The notes beneath the pieces were generated by a model. It was not told the DNA's origin and did not search any database. It worked only from the letters and a program-made list of their open reading frames with translations. Source: Micromonospora chalcea (lineage in GTDB: Bacteria; Actinomycetota; Actinomycetes; Mycobacteriales; Micromonosporaceae). Taken from it: DNA of 64,000 bases. This document shows positions 15,963-22,560 of the stretch, piece by piece. Within the stretch, counting starts at the first letter, position 1; each line of letters begins with the position of its first letter. The stretch is from the NCBI RefSeq assembly GCF_002926165.1, contig NZ_MAGP01000105.1, positions 27,755 through 91,754 of the forward strand, read 5' to 3'. Both the position numbers and the translations under genes were made by a program.

Positions 15963-17414
15963 GTGGGTCAGGATCCAGGACTCCGGCGGCTCGCGCTGGG
16001 CACGCTGCTGGCCGCGTACCCGGGTCCGGTCCCGCCGGACTGGGCGGTCGACCTGCTCGCCGACGGGCTCGCCGGGCACACCCTGTTCGGCACCAACATC
16101 CACGACCCGGCCCAGGTCGCGGCGTCCACGGCGGCGCTGCGCGCCGGCCGCCCCGACGTGATCGTCGCGATCGACGAGGAGGGCGGCGACGTCACCCGAC
16201 TGGCCCACGCCACCGGCAGCCCGTACCCGGGCAACGCCGCGCTCGGCACCGTCGACGACCCCGCGCTGACCCGCGAGGTGTACGCGGCGATCGGCGCCGA
16301 GCTGGCCGCGCTCGGCGTCACGCTCGACCTGGCACCCACCGTCGACGTGAACACCGCCGACGAGAACCCGGTCATCGGCACCCGCTCGTTCGGCGCCGAC
16401 CCGAAGCGGGTGGCGGTCCACTCGGCCGCCGCCGTCGCCGGCCTCCAGTCGACGGGCGTGGCCGCCTGCGCCAAGCACTTCCCCGGGCACGGCGCCACAG
16501 TCGCCGACTCCCACCACGAGCTGCCCACAGTCGACGTGCCGCCGGCCGTCCTGCGGGAACGGGACCTGCCGCCGTTCGCCGCGGTGGTCGACGCGGGCGT
16601 CCGCGCGGTGATGACCGCGCACATCCGGGTGCCGGCACTGACCGGCGACGGCCCGGCCACGTTCAGCCGCGCGGTCCTGCACGACCTGCTGCGCGTCGAG
16701 TACGGCTTCACCGGCGCGGTAGTCACCGACGCGCTGGAGATGAAGGGCGCGGTGCTCGCCGCCGGCGGGGTCGGCACGGGCGCGGTCCGGGCGCTGGCGG
16801 CCGGCGCGGACCTGCTCTGCATCGGCGCCCGGGTCGACGCCGAGCTGGTCGAGTCGGTCGCCGCCGAGATCGTCGCGGCGATCGGCGACGGGCGGCTGGC
16901 GCGCGAGCGGGTCGAGGAGGCGGCCGGCCGGACCGCCGCGCTCGCCGTCACCGGCCCCGCCGACGCCCCGCCGCCCGCCACCGACGGCCTCGGCTACGCC
17001 GCCGCGCTGCGGGCGGTACGGGTCGAGGGCGACCTCACCCGCGCCGCCGCACCCCTGGTGGTGCAGGTGCACGCCACCTCCACCGTCGCCGAGGGGCGGG
17101 TGCCGTGGGGGCTCGGCCCGCACCTGGCCGCCGGGATCGAGCAGGCCCGCGCGGTGGCGGGCGAGACCGACCCGGAGAAGCTGCGGCGGCTCGCCGGGGA
17201 CCGGCCGGTCGTGCTGGTCGGGCGACACCTGCACCGGCTGCCCGGCGCGCGGGAGCTGGTCGAGGCGCTGGCCGCCACGCATCAGGTGACAGTGGTCGAG
17301 ATGGGCTGGCCGGGCGCGTGGCGGCCGGCTGGCGCGCGCGCGTTCGTCGCCACCCACGGCGCCAGCCACGCCAACGGCCGCGCCGCCGCGCAGACGCTGG
17401 GCCTGACCGGCTGA
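15963..17414 (+). CDS. Beta-N-acetylhexosaminidase, glycoside hydrolase family 3 (NagZ-like)
   Basis: 483 residues from GTG 15963, preceded by AAAGGGG at the right spacing. GH3 TIM barrel with DEEGGDVTRL (the substrate-binding Glu-Gly-Gly segment), the diagnostic KHFPGHGATVADSHHELP motif (catalytic Asp-His dyad of NagZ-type enzymes), and VVTDALEMKGA with the nucleophile Asp (near 258). No signal peptide, so it probably acts in the cytosol on imported GlcNAc-containing fragments such as muropeptides. The C-terminal 120 residues are an extra domain seen in actinobacterial members. Divergent from the ROK regulator. Confidence 0.93.
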   Translation: MGQDPGLRRLALGTLLAAYPGPVPPDWAVDLLADGLAGHTLFGTNIHDPAQVAASTAALRAGRPDVIVAIDEEGGDVTRLAHATGSPYPGNAALGTVDDPALTREVYAAIGAELAALGVTLDLAPTVDVNTADENPVIGTRSFGADPKRVAVHSAAAVAGLQSTGVAACAKHFPGHGATVADSHHELPTVDVPPAVLRERDLPPFAAVVDAGVRAVMTAHIRVPALTGDGPATFSRAVLHDLLRVEYGFTGAVVTDALEMKGAVLAAGGVGTGAVRALAAGADLLCIGARVDAELVESVAAEIVAAIGDGRLARERVEEAAGRTAALAVTGPADAPPPATDGLGYAAALRAVRVEGDLTRAAAPLVVQVHATSTVAEGRVPWGLGPHLAAGIEQARAVAGETDPEKLRRLAGDRPVVLVGRHLHRLPGARELVEALAATHQVTVVEMGWPGAWRPAGARAFVATHGASHANGRAAAQTLGLTG

Positions 17415-17426
17415 TCCACGCCTATC

Positions 17427-17484
17427 TTGAACACGTTCAAAATCTGTCGTACGCTCAGGGCGTCCTTGATTTGAACACGTTCAA
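17427..17484 (+). promoter_or_regulatory. TetR-type promoter/operator region with two identical palindromes
   Basis: The 14-base palindrome TTGAACACGTTCAA occurs at 17427-17440 and again, identical, at 17471-17484 (44 bases centre to centre). The first copy includes a -35 (TTGAAC) with TACGCT 17 bases later (17450-17455); the second lies between the start of transcription and the ribosome-binding site (GAGAGG). Binding at both would block the promoter. The TetR gene of the same operon is the likely ligand-controlled repressor. Confidence 0.75.
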
Positions 17485-17498
17485 GAGAGGTAACGGGG

Positions 17499-17936
17499 AT
17501 GGACGTGAAGGTCTGGATGTACCTGGCCTACCTGGCGGTCAGCATCGGTCTGACCATCTGGGTGGCCCGGGCACTGTCCCGCAACGGGCTGGTGTTCCTG
17601 GAGGACGTGTTCGCCGACAGCCGGCTCGCCGGGGCGGTGAACAGCCTGCTCGTGGTCGGCTTCTACCTGCTCAACCTCGGCTACGTCACGGTGGCGATGA
17701 AGGAGTCCGGCCCGGTCGGCGACACCAGCCAGGCGCTGGAGCAGCTCTCCATGAAGGTGGGCCTGGTCCTGCTGGTGCTGGGCGCGCTGCACTTCTTCAA
17801 CGTCTTCGCGCTCGGCCGCTACCGGCGCGGCCGCCTGCGGCAGCAGGCCACCCACCCGCCGCTGCCGCCGGTCCGTATCCTCCCGCCGCAGGGTGGACCC
17901 GTACCGGCAGGCGACCCGAACCTGCCGGCCCGGTGA
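17499..17936 (+). CDS. Three-helix membrane protein of unknown function
   Basis: 145 residues from ATG 17499, after GAGAGG. Three membrane helices (about 5-24, 45-66, 85-106), then a basic, proline-rich tail (RRGRLRQQATHPPLPPVR). The first helix is followed by GLVFLEDVFADSRLAGAVNSLLVVGFYLLNLGYV, a pattern I recall from uncharacterised actinobacterial proteins. First gene of the operon controlled by the TTGAAC/GTTCAA sites; the next gene overlaps it by 4 bases. No function can be read. Confidence 0.82.
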   Translation: MDVKVWMYLAYLAVSIGLTIWVARALSRNGLVFLEDVFADSRLAGAVNSLLVVGFYLLNLGYVTVAMKESGPVGDTSQALEQLSMKVGLVLLVLGALHFFNVFALGRYRRGRLRQQATHPPLPPVRILPPQGGPVPAGDPNLPAR

Positions 17937-18415
17937 CGTCCGCCCCGGGCGGGCGCCCGTCGGATCCCACCGGGCACGGGGCCGGTGGGATCCGCGGGTT
18001 CACCGTCCTGTTCGACGCGGGCTGCCCGATGTGCCGGGGCGCCCGGCGGTGGCTCGCCTCGCGGCCCCAGTTCGTACCCCTGGAGTTCGTGCCGGCCGGG
18101 TCCGCCGAGGCCCGGCGGCGCTTCCCCGGCCTCGACCACGACGCGACGTTGCGGGACCTGACAGTGGTGGCCGACACGGGCGCGGTCTACAGCGGCGACG
18201 GCGCCTGGTTCGCCTGCCTCTGGGCGCTCGCCGAGCATCGGGGTACGGCCGAGCGGCTGGCCCGCCCGCACCTGCTGCCGCTGGCCCGGCGGGTGGTGGC
18301 GGCGGCCTCCGCGGTCCGCGAACGGATCCGGGAACCGGGATACGGTGACGACGATGACCGAGCAGAGTGCGCCGACGACCGCTGCGGGTGGGCAGGGGTC
18401 GACGGCCCGGGGTGA
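17933..18415 (+). CDS. DCC1-like thiol-disulfide oxidoreductase (DUF393)
   Basis: 160 residues from GTG 17933 (GTGA overlap with the membrane protein). The N-terminal VLFDAGCPMCRGARRWL has the Asp-x-x-Cys-x-x-Cys motif that defines DUF393, a thioredoxin-like family predicted to be redox active. The C-terminal Trp-containing helix (DGAWFACLWALAEHRG) is also typical. It probably works on thiols of the membrane partner or others. Its last about 60 bases overlap the start of the TetR gene in another frame, an unusually long overlap. Confidence 0.87.
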   Translation: MTSAPGGRPSDPTGHGAGGIRGFTVLFDAGCPMCRGARRWLASRPQFVPLEFVPAGSAEARRRFPGLDHDATLRDLTVVADTGAVYSGDGAWFACLWALAEHRGTAERLARPHLLPLARRVVAAASAVRERIREPGYGDDDDRAECADDRCGWAGVDGPG

Positions 18416-19055
18416 GCAGACCCGGCAGCTGATCCTGGACACCGCGATGCGGCTGTTCCGCGAGCGCGGGTACGCGCGCACCACCATGCGGGCGGTCGCC
18501 CAGGAGGCCGGCGTGGCGGTGGGCAACGCCTACTACTACTTCGGCTCCAAGGAGCACCTGGTCCAGGAGTTCTACGCGGGCACCCAGCGCGATCACCGGG
18601 AGGCGGCCGCCCCGGTGCTCGCCCGGGAGCGGGAGTTCGCCGCGCGGCTGGCCGGGGTGCTGCACGCGGGCATCGACGTGCTGAGCCCGTACCACGCGTT
18701 CGCGGGCGCCTTCTTCAAGACGGCGGCCGAGCCGACCTCGCCGCTCAGCCCGTTCTCCGCCGAGTCGTCGGAGCCGCGGGACATGTCGATAGCGCTGTTC
18801 CGCGAGGCCCTCACCGGGTCCACCGTCAAGCTCGACGACGAGCTACGCGAGGCGCTGCCCGAGCTGCTCTGGCTCGGCTACATGGGTGTGGTGCTCTACT
18901 GGGTGCACGACCGCTCGGACGGGCAGGTCAAGACCCGCCAGCTCATCGACGGCGTGGTGCCGCTCGTGGACCGGCTGGTGGGGCTGTCCCGGCTGCGCGT
19001 GCTGCGGCCGGCCACCCGGCAGGCGCTCGCCCTCATCCATACGCTGCGTCACTGA
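18354..19055 (+). CDS. TetR family transcriptional regulator
   Basis: 233 residues from ATG 18354 (a GTG lies three codons earlier). The N-terminal helix-turn-helix is clear: ILDTAMRLFRERGYARTTMRAVAQEAGVAVGNAYYYFGSKEHL. The C-terminal ligand-binding domain (about 85-233) has no recognisable ligand signature. It begins inside the DCC gene and is the third gene of the operon that starts at 17499, so it is probably autoregulated through the two TTGAACACGTTCAA sites, which are of TetR type. Confidence 0.93.
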   Translation: MTEQSAPTTAAGGQGSTARGEQTRQLILDTAMRLFRERGYARTTMRAVAQEAGVAVGNAYYYFGSKEHLVQEFYAGTQRDHREAAAPVLAREREFAARLAGVLHAGIDVLSPYHAFAGAFFKTAAEPTSPLSPFSAESSEPRDMSIALFREALTGSTVKLDDELREALPELLWLGYMGVVLYWVHDRSDGQVKTRQLIDGVVPLVDRLVGLSRLRVLRPATRQALALIHTLRH

Positions 19056-19177
19056 CCTCGCCCACGCACCTGCAAGCGATTTCGCAGGTGAGAGTCCGCA
19101 ACCGGACAGCAACACACCCCTTGTTCACGGTCGGTACTACACATAGCGTTACCGGTGTCGGGGCCTGGGGGAGAGCT

Positions 19178-19213
19178 GCGGACCGTGGATCCGGCCCGGG
19201 ATCCACGGTCCGC
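19178..19213. terminator. Perfect 15-bp hairpin between convergent genes
   Basis: Arms GCGGACCGTGGATCC (19178-19192) and complement (19199-19213) enclose a 6-base loop, between the TetR gene end (19055) and the GNAT gene end (19230). A weaker 7-bp hairpin lies at 19067-19090 just after the TetR stop. The stretch 19056-19229 has no gene. Confidence 0.8.
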
Positions 19214-19229
19214 GCCGAGCCGGGCCGGC

Positions 19230-19895
19230 TCAGCGGGGGAACACGCCGAACGCGGTGAAGCCGCGATCCGGGAAGCCGGCCGCCTCGGCCACCCGGCCGG
19301 ACGCCGCGTTGCCCGGGTCGTGCAGGTAGGTGGGAATCGCTCCCTCGTCCAGCACCCGGCGCGCCGCCTGCGCGACCAGCCGCCGGGCCAGGCCGCGCCC
19401 GCGCGCGGCCGGCACCGTGCCCACCGCCAGCTCGTGCCCGTACGAGTCGTGCCGCTTGACCCCCACCCCGGCCCGGTACGCGCCGTCGGCGCCCCGGACC
19501 ACGAGCACCTCCCGGTCGAACAGCCGCAGCCACGGCGGCAGCCCGGGCAGCGTGGGCGGCACCCACTCCCCCACCTCGGGCAGCGGCGCCGGGTCGGCGC
19601 ACCAGCGGAAGACGGACGTGTGCGAGATGAAGTCGGGCGTGCCGACCGCCGCCGGGAGGGCGGGCAGCCACTCGCCGGGCGGCCGTCCCCGGACCAGCGC
19701 CCGGACCGCCTCCACCCGATCGACGGCGACCGAGAGGACGGTGCTGCCGTGGGCGGTCACCGCGAGGGCCGGGCGCAGGCGGCCGTCCCAGGCCGGACGG
19801 GCGCGGCGGTGGGACCGCACCACGTGCAGTCCCGGGCCCGCCGGCCACTGTCCCAGCCAGGTCGCCAGATGGAGGAAGACCCGCCGGTCGAGCAC
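19230..19895 (-). CDS. GNAT family N-acetyltransferase
   Basis: 221 residues. The C-terminal half (about 115-220) has ELAVGTVPAARGRGLARRLVAQAARRVLDEG, with the Arg-x-x-Gly-x-Gly/Ala acetyl-CoA loop, followed by YLHDPGNAASGRVAEAAGF, the Asn-x-x-Ala-x-x-x-Ala-x-x-x-Gly-Phe block of GNAT motif B. The N-terminal half lacks clear motifs and may position the substrate. Substrate unknown. It is convergent with the TetR operon and no same-strand partner is near. Confidence 0.88.
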   Translation of the reverse strand: MLDRRVFLHLATWLGQWPAGPGLHVVRSHRRARPAWDGRLRPALAVTAHGSTVLSVAVDRVEAVRALVRGRPPGEWLPALPAAVGTPDFISHTSVFRWCADPAPLPEVGEWVPPTLPGLPPWLRLFDREVLVVRGADGAYRAGVGVKRHDSYGHELAVGTVPAARGRGLARRLVAQAARRVLDEGAIPTYLHDPGNAASGRVAEAAGFPDRGFTAFGVFPR

Positions 19896-20124
19896 GTGAT
19901 CATGGTACGCCGGGCCGGGCCGCCCGTGCTCGCGTAATCAACTGATCCCACCGGGGTTGGGACCCGCGGCGGATGGGTAGTGGGGCGGCACGCCAGCGAC
20001 GGATGACGATGTGTGGTCCGGCGGAGGGCCGCAGGAATCTGACGCTTCACGGGAACCCGAGGCATCGACCCTGCGTCATATTCATTTCCATACATGGACA
20101 AGTTTTTCTGGGACGGTAGTGGTC
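19896..20124. other. Intergenic region, AT-richer right part
   Basis: No gene seen in these 229 bases. The right third (about 20078-20115) is markedly AT-rich (ATATTCATTTCC..ATGGACAAGTTTTTC) and is the likely promoter area of the small gene at 20125. Confidence 0.5.
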
Positions 20125-20310
20125 ATGCCTCACGAACCGAATGACCGATTCCAGCAGGACCCGGAGCGGAGCTGGCGGGCCGCCGGCGACGCCGGACGCT
20201 TCCCGGCGCAGCGGGCGTACCGCGAAGCCCGCAGCCGGGGGCTCTCCTGGGCCGAGCTGAACACGCAACCATCGGGCGCCGCCGCCTGGCGCGGGTCGGC
20301 GGCCGCCTGA
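20125..20310 (+). CDS. Small hypothetical protein, 61 aa
   Basis: A 61-residue frame from ATG 20125: hydrophilic, Arg/Ala/Glu-rich, with FQQDPERSWRAAGDAGRFPAQ and SRGLSWAELN. The composition is protein-like and helical, with no membrane segment, no Cys and no known motif. The start has no strong ribosome-binding site. It lies in front of the VapBC pair and ends one base before the hairpin at 20311. The codon pattern (G/C at third positions) supports coding. Confidence 0.45.
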   Translation: MPHEPNDRFQQDPERSWRAAGDAGRFPAQRAYREARSRGLSWAELNTQPSGAAAWRGSAAA

Positions 20311-20339
20311 CGCACCAATTTCAAGCGCAGCTTGGTGCG
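20311..20339. repeat. Inverted repeat in front of vapB
   Basis: CGCACCAA (20311-20318) pairs with TTGGTGCG (20332-20339) around a 13-base loop with an inner AAGC/GCTT. It could end the small upstream gene or serve as the VapBC autoregulatory operator. Confidence 0.5.
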
Positions 20340-20360
20340 CAGATCCAGCACTTCCTGGTG

Positions 20361-20366
20361 TACGGT
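20361..20366 (+). promoter_or_regulatory. -10 box TACGGT for a leaderless vapBC transcript
   Basis: TACGGT ends 7 bases before the ATG at 20374, with no ribosome-binding site between, the leaderless arrangement seen elsewhere in this window. Confidence 0.5.
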
Positions 20367-20373
20367 CGAACGC

Positions 20374-20631
20374 ATGACCCGCATCACGGTGGACGTCAAC
20401 GATGAGTGGCTGGAGTCCGCCCGCGAGGTGCTGGGCACCGACACCAAGGTCGCCACCATCAACGCCGCGTTGCACGCCTTCGCCGTCCGGCGGCAGGCGA
20501 AGGAGATCGTCGCCGCGTTCGATCAGGTCGAGATGGACTTCGCCGAGTCGGACGAGGGCTGGCGTTACGGCGGTGGGCGCGACTTGAGCCGGCTCGCCGA
20601 GGACGCCCGCGACGGCGAGGCCGCGGCCTGA
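20374..20631 (+). CDS. vapB: VapB-type antitoxin
   Basis: 85 residues. TRITVDVNDEWLESAREVLGTDTKVATINAALHAFAVRRQAKEI is the ribbon-helix-helix DNA-binding part (residues 2-48) of the VapB/DUF2191 family. The rest is the acidic toxin-binding tail (EMDFAESDEGWRYGGGRDLSRLAEDA). It neutralises the downstream toxin and should repress its own promoter. The stop and the toxin start overlap as TGATG. Confidence 0.9.
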   Translation: MTRITVDVNDEWLESAREVLGTDTKVATINAALHAFAVRRQAKEIVAAFDQVEMDFAESDEGWRYGGGRDLSRLAEDARDGEAAA

Positions 20632-21050
20632 TGGCCGGCCAGGTCTATCTGGCGGACACGTCGGTGTACGTGCTTCAGGCTCGGCACCAGGCCGTCCGGA
20701 AGCGCTTCGAGACGCTGCTGGCAGAAGGACGCCTCGCCGCGTGCCAGATGACCTCGCTGGAATACCTGAACAACGCCCCCACACCCAAGGGATACGAGAT
20801 CCTGTGGCAGGCGCTCCGGGGACACCGCTGGCTGGATGTCACCGCCGAGGCGATGGACCGCGCCATGGCGGTGCACCGCCTACTGGCCGCCGAGAGCCAG
20901 CACCGCAACTTTCGGCTGCCTGATCTGATCATCGCGGCGACCGCCGAGCTGCACGGTGCCACGGTGCTGCACTACGACGCCGACTACGACCGGATCGCCG
21001 CGCTCACCCACCAGCCCACCGAGTGGGTCGCCCCGAAAGGCAGCCTCTAG
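20631..21050 (+). CDS. vapC: VapC-type toxin, PIN-domain ribonuclease
   Basis: 139 residues. All acidic PIN positions are visible: D9 in YLADTSVY, E44 in TSLEYL, D98 in RLPDLIIAA and an Asp cluster (D116/D118/D120) in YDADYDRIA. They bind Mg2+ or Mn2+ for RNA cleavage. Length is normal for VapC. Translation is coupled to the antitoxin by a one-base overlap. The target RNA cannot be predicted. All catalytic residues are present, so the pair should be functional. Confidence 0.92.
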   Translation: MAGQVYLADTSVYVLQARHQAVRKRFETLLAEGRLAACQMTSLEYLNNAPTPKGYEILWQALRGHRWLDVTAEAMDRAMAVHRLLAAESQHRNFRLPDLIIAATAELHGATVLHYDADYDRIAALTHQPTEWVAPKGSL

Positions 21051-21158
21051 GAACGCGGGCGGCGACACACCGGCCGGGCGGGCGTACCGGTCTTCGCACA
21101 CCTGTGCGGTAGCGTCTTGTGGTCCGATTTCCGGCCTACGACAGGAGAAGCTCCGCGC

Positions 21159-21677
21159 ATGGGCAAGAAGACGATCCACGTCTCCGACTTCACCGGCCAG
21201 GTGCTGAGCCCCGACGACGAGGTGGTCAAGGTCGTCGTACTGGAGCACCCGGACCTGGTCGCCGGGCCCGTGCAACTGGACGCCACCCCGGTCGACGTGG
21301 AGAGCATCGACGACGCGGCACTGGACGTCGCGGTGGTGGAGATCCACGACCGGCACGGCCACGGCGAGCCGCGCCGGGTGGTGCTGACCGCCAGCGAGTT
21401 CGACGCGATGGCCACCGACGTGCCGATGGCGCAACTGCTGCGTACCGCCGAGCGGGTCAAGCCGCCCAAGGCACGCCGCGCCACCGAGAAGATCGACTAC
21501 GGCACCATCGAGCACGCCGGGCGCCCGCACCGCGGCCGCGTCACCGCGGAGGAGGCCCGGCTGGTCCGGGAACGCCTGGACGAGGTGAACAAGCGCCTCG
21601 CCGACGCCGGCATCCGCCAGGTCGACCCGGCCGACCCGGAGCACGCGGCCCGCTACGGGTTCCCCACCGCCGACTGA
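21159..21677 (+). CDS. Conserved hypothetical protein, 172 aa
   Basis: 172 residues from ATG 21159, with AGGAGA upstream and a TAGCGT -10-like box at 21110-21115. Soluble and acidic in the first half (beta-rich, DDEVVKVVVLEHPDLVAG), basic in the middle (ERVKPPKARRATEK), then an EEARLVRERLDEVNKRLADAGIRQVDPADPEHAARYGF end that looks helical. No family recognised. It is not part of the VapBC operon, since it has its own promoter and a 108-base gap. Confidence 0.8.
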   Translation: MGKKTIHVSDFTGQVLSPDDEVVKVVVLEHPDLVAGPVQLDATPVDVESIDDAALDVAVVEIHDRHGHGEPRRVVLTASEFDAMATDVPMAQLLRTAERVKPPKARRATEKIDYGTIEHAGRPHRGRVTAEEARLVRERLDEVNKRLADAGIRQVDPADPEHAARYGFPTAD

Positions 21678-21684
21678 CACACGC

Positions 21685-21721
21685 GGGCCGGGCACGCGCC
21701 CCCGTGGCGCGTGCCCGGCCC
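21685..21721. terminator. 16-bp hairpin between convergent genes
   Basis: Arms 21685-21700 and 21706-21721 (GGGCCGGGCACGCGCC and complement) with a 5-base loop lie between the genes ending at 21677 (+) and 21726 (-). On the + strand CCCCTTTT follows 10 bases later. Confidence 0.85.
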
Positions 21722-21725
21722 GGTG

Positions 21726-22463
21726 TCAGGCCCCTTTTCGGGTGATCTCGGCCAGCGCCGCCTCGAACGCCGACTCCAGCGCGTCCTTGCGCAGCCCGAG
21801 TCCGGTCAGCACACCGTCGCCGCCCTCCTCCTCCAGCAGGGCGAGCAGGATGTGCTCCGTACCGATGTAGTTGTGTCCCATCCGCAGCGCCTCCCGGAAC
21901 GTCAGCTCCAGGACCTTCTTGGCCCGCGCGTCGTAGGGGATCAGGTCCGGGACCTGGCCGGCCTTCGCCGGCAGCGTCGCGGTGACGACCTCCCGCAGCC
22001 GCTCCAGGGGTACGCCCTGCGCCACGATCGCGGCGGCGGCCAGCCCTTCCGGCTCGGCGAGCAGCCCGAGCGCGACGTGTCCCGGGGTGATCTCGGCGTT
22101 GCCGGCCGCCCGTGCCTCCTCCTGCGAGGCCAGCACGACGTTGCGGGCGCGCGGGGTGAACCGGCCGAACCCGGAGTTCGGGTCGAGCGCGGCGGCGGTC
22201 TCCGCCTTGGCCGCGGAACGCTTCTGGGCGGCCTGCTTGCTCACGCCCATACTGCGGCCGATCTCCGTCCACGACGCGCCGGAGCGGCGCGCCTGGTCGA
22301 CGAAGTGCCCGATCAGGTGATCGGCGACGTCGCCCAGGTGGTCGGCGACGAGGACGGCGTCGGCCAGTTGGTCGAGCGCGTCGGTGTGTGCCTTCTTGAT
22401 GCCGTCGATGAGGTCGTCGAGGCGTACCGGGTGGGTCATCTTGTGCGGTTCCGTCTCCTCCAT
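21726..22463 (-). CDS. Clp N-domain protein with helix-turn-helix
   Basis: 245 residues from ATG 22463, or 237 from the internal ATG at 22439. Residues about 50-75 contain a helix-turn-helix (RSGASWTEIGRSMGVSKQAAQKR). Residues 95-240 are two Clp-N repeats (FTPRARNVVLASQEEARAAGNAEITPGHVALGLL and ARAKKVLELTFREALRMGHNYIGTEHILLALL), as in ClpC/ClpA, but there is no AAA+ ATPase. The protein probably senses or recruits Clp substrates and binds DNA. Two GTCAACC-N3-GGTTGAC sites lie directly upstream. The upstream ATG has no ribosome-binding site, whereas GGAGGAG precedes the one at 22439. Confidence 0.9.
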   Translation of the reverse strand: MEETEPHKMTHPVRLDDLIDGIKKAHTDALDQLADAVLVADHLGDVADHLIGHFVDQARRSGASWTEIGRSMGVSKQAAQKRSAAKAETAAALDPNSGFGRFTPRARNVVLASQEEARAAGNAEITPGHVALGLLAEPEGLAAAAIVAQGVPLERLREVVTATLPAKAGQVPDLIPYDARAKKVLELTFREALRMGHNYIGTEHILLALLEEEGGDGVLTGLGLRKDALESAFEAALAEITRKGA

Positions 22464-22465
22464 GC

Positions 22466-22510
22466 GTCAACCATAGGTTGACGATTCTCGGTCGTCAACC
22501 CTCGGTTGAC
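22466..22510. promoter_or_regulatory. Twin operators GTCAACC-N3-GGTTGAC
   Basis: Two perfect 17-base palindromes, 22466-22482 (spacer ATA) and 22494-22510 (spacer CTC), have identical 7-base arms and are 28 bases apart centre to centre. They lie between the divergent Clp-N/HTH gene and the antiporter gene. Likely bound by the HTH of the Clp-N protein itself, as it starts 3 bases away. Confidence 0.75.
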
Positions 22511-22546
22511 GGTGCCGTCGGCGTCGCGCGATGATCTCGGTCCCGG

Positions 22547-22552
22547 TAGGGT
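22547..22552 (+). promoter_or_regulatory. -10 box TAGGGT for the antiporter gene
   Basis: TAGGGT is 8 bases before the GTG at 22561. It supports a leaderless start there and argues against the ATG at 22531, which would place the -10 box inside the coding region. Confidence 0.55.
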
Positions 22553-22560
22553 CGGTCGGG

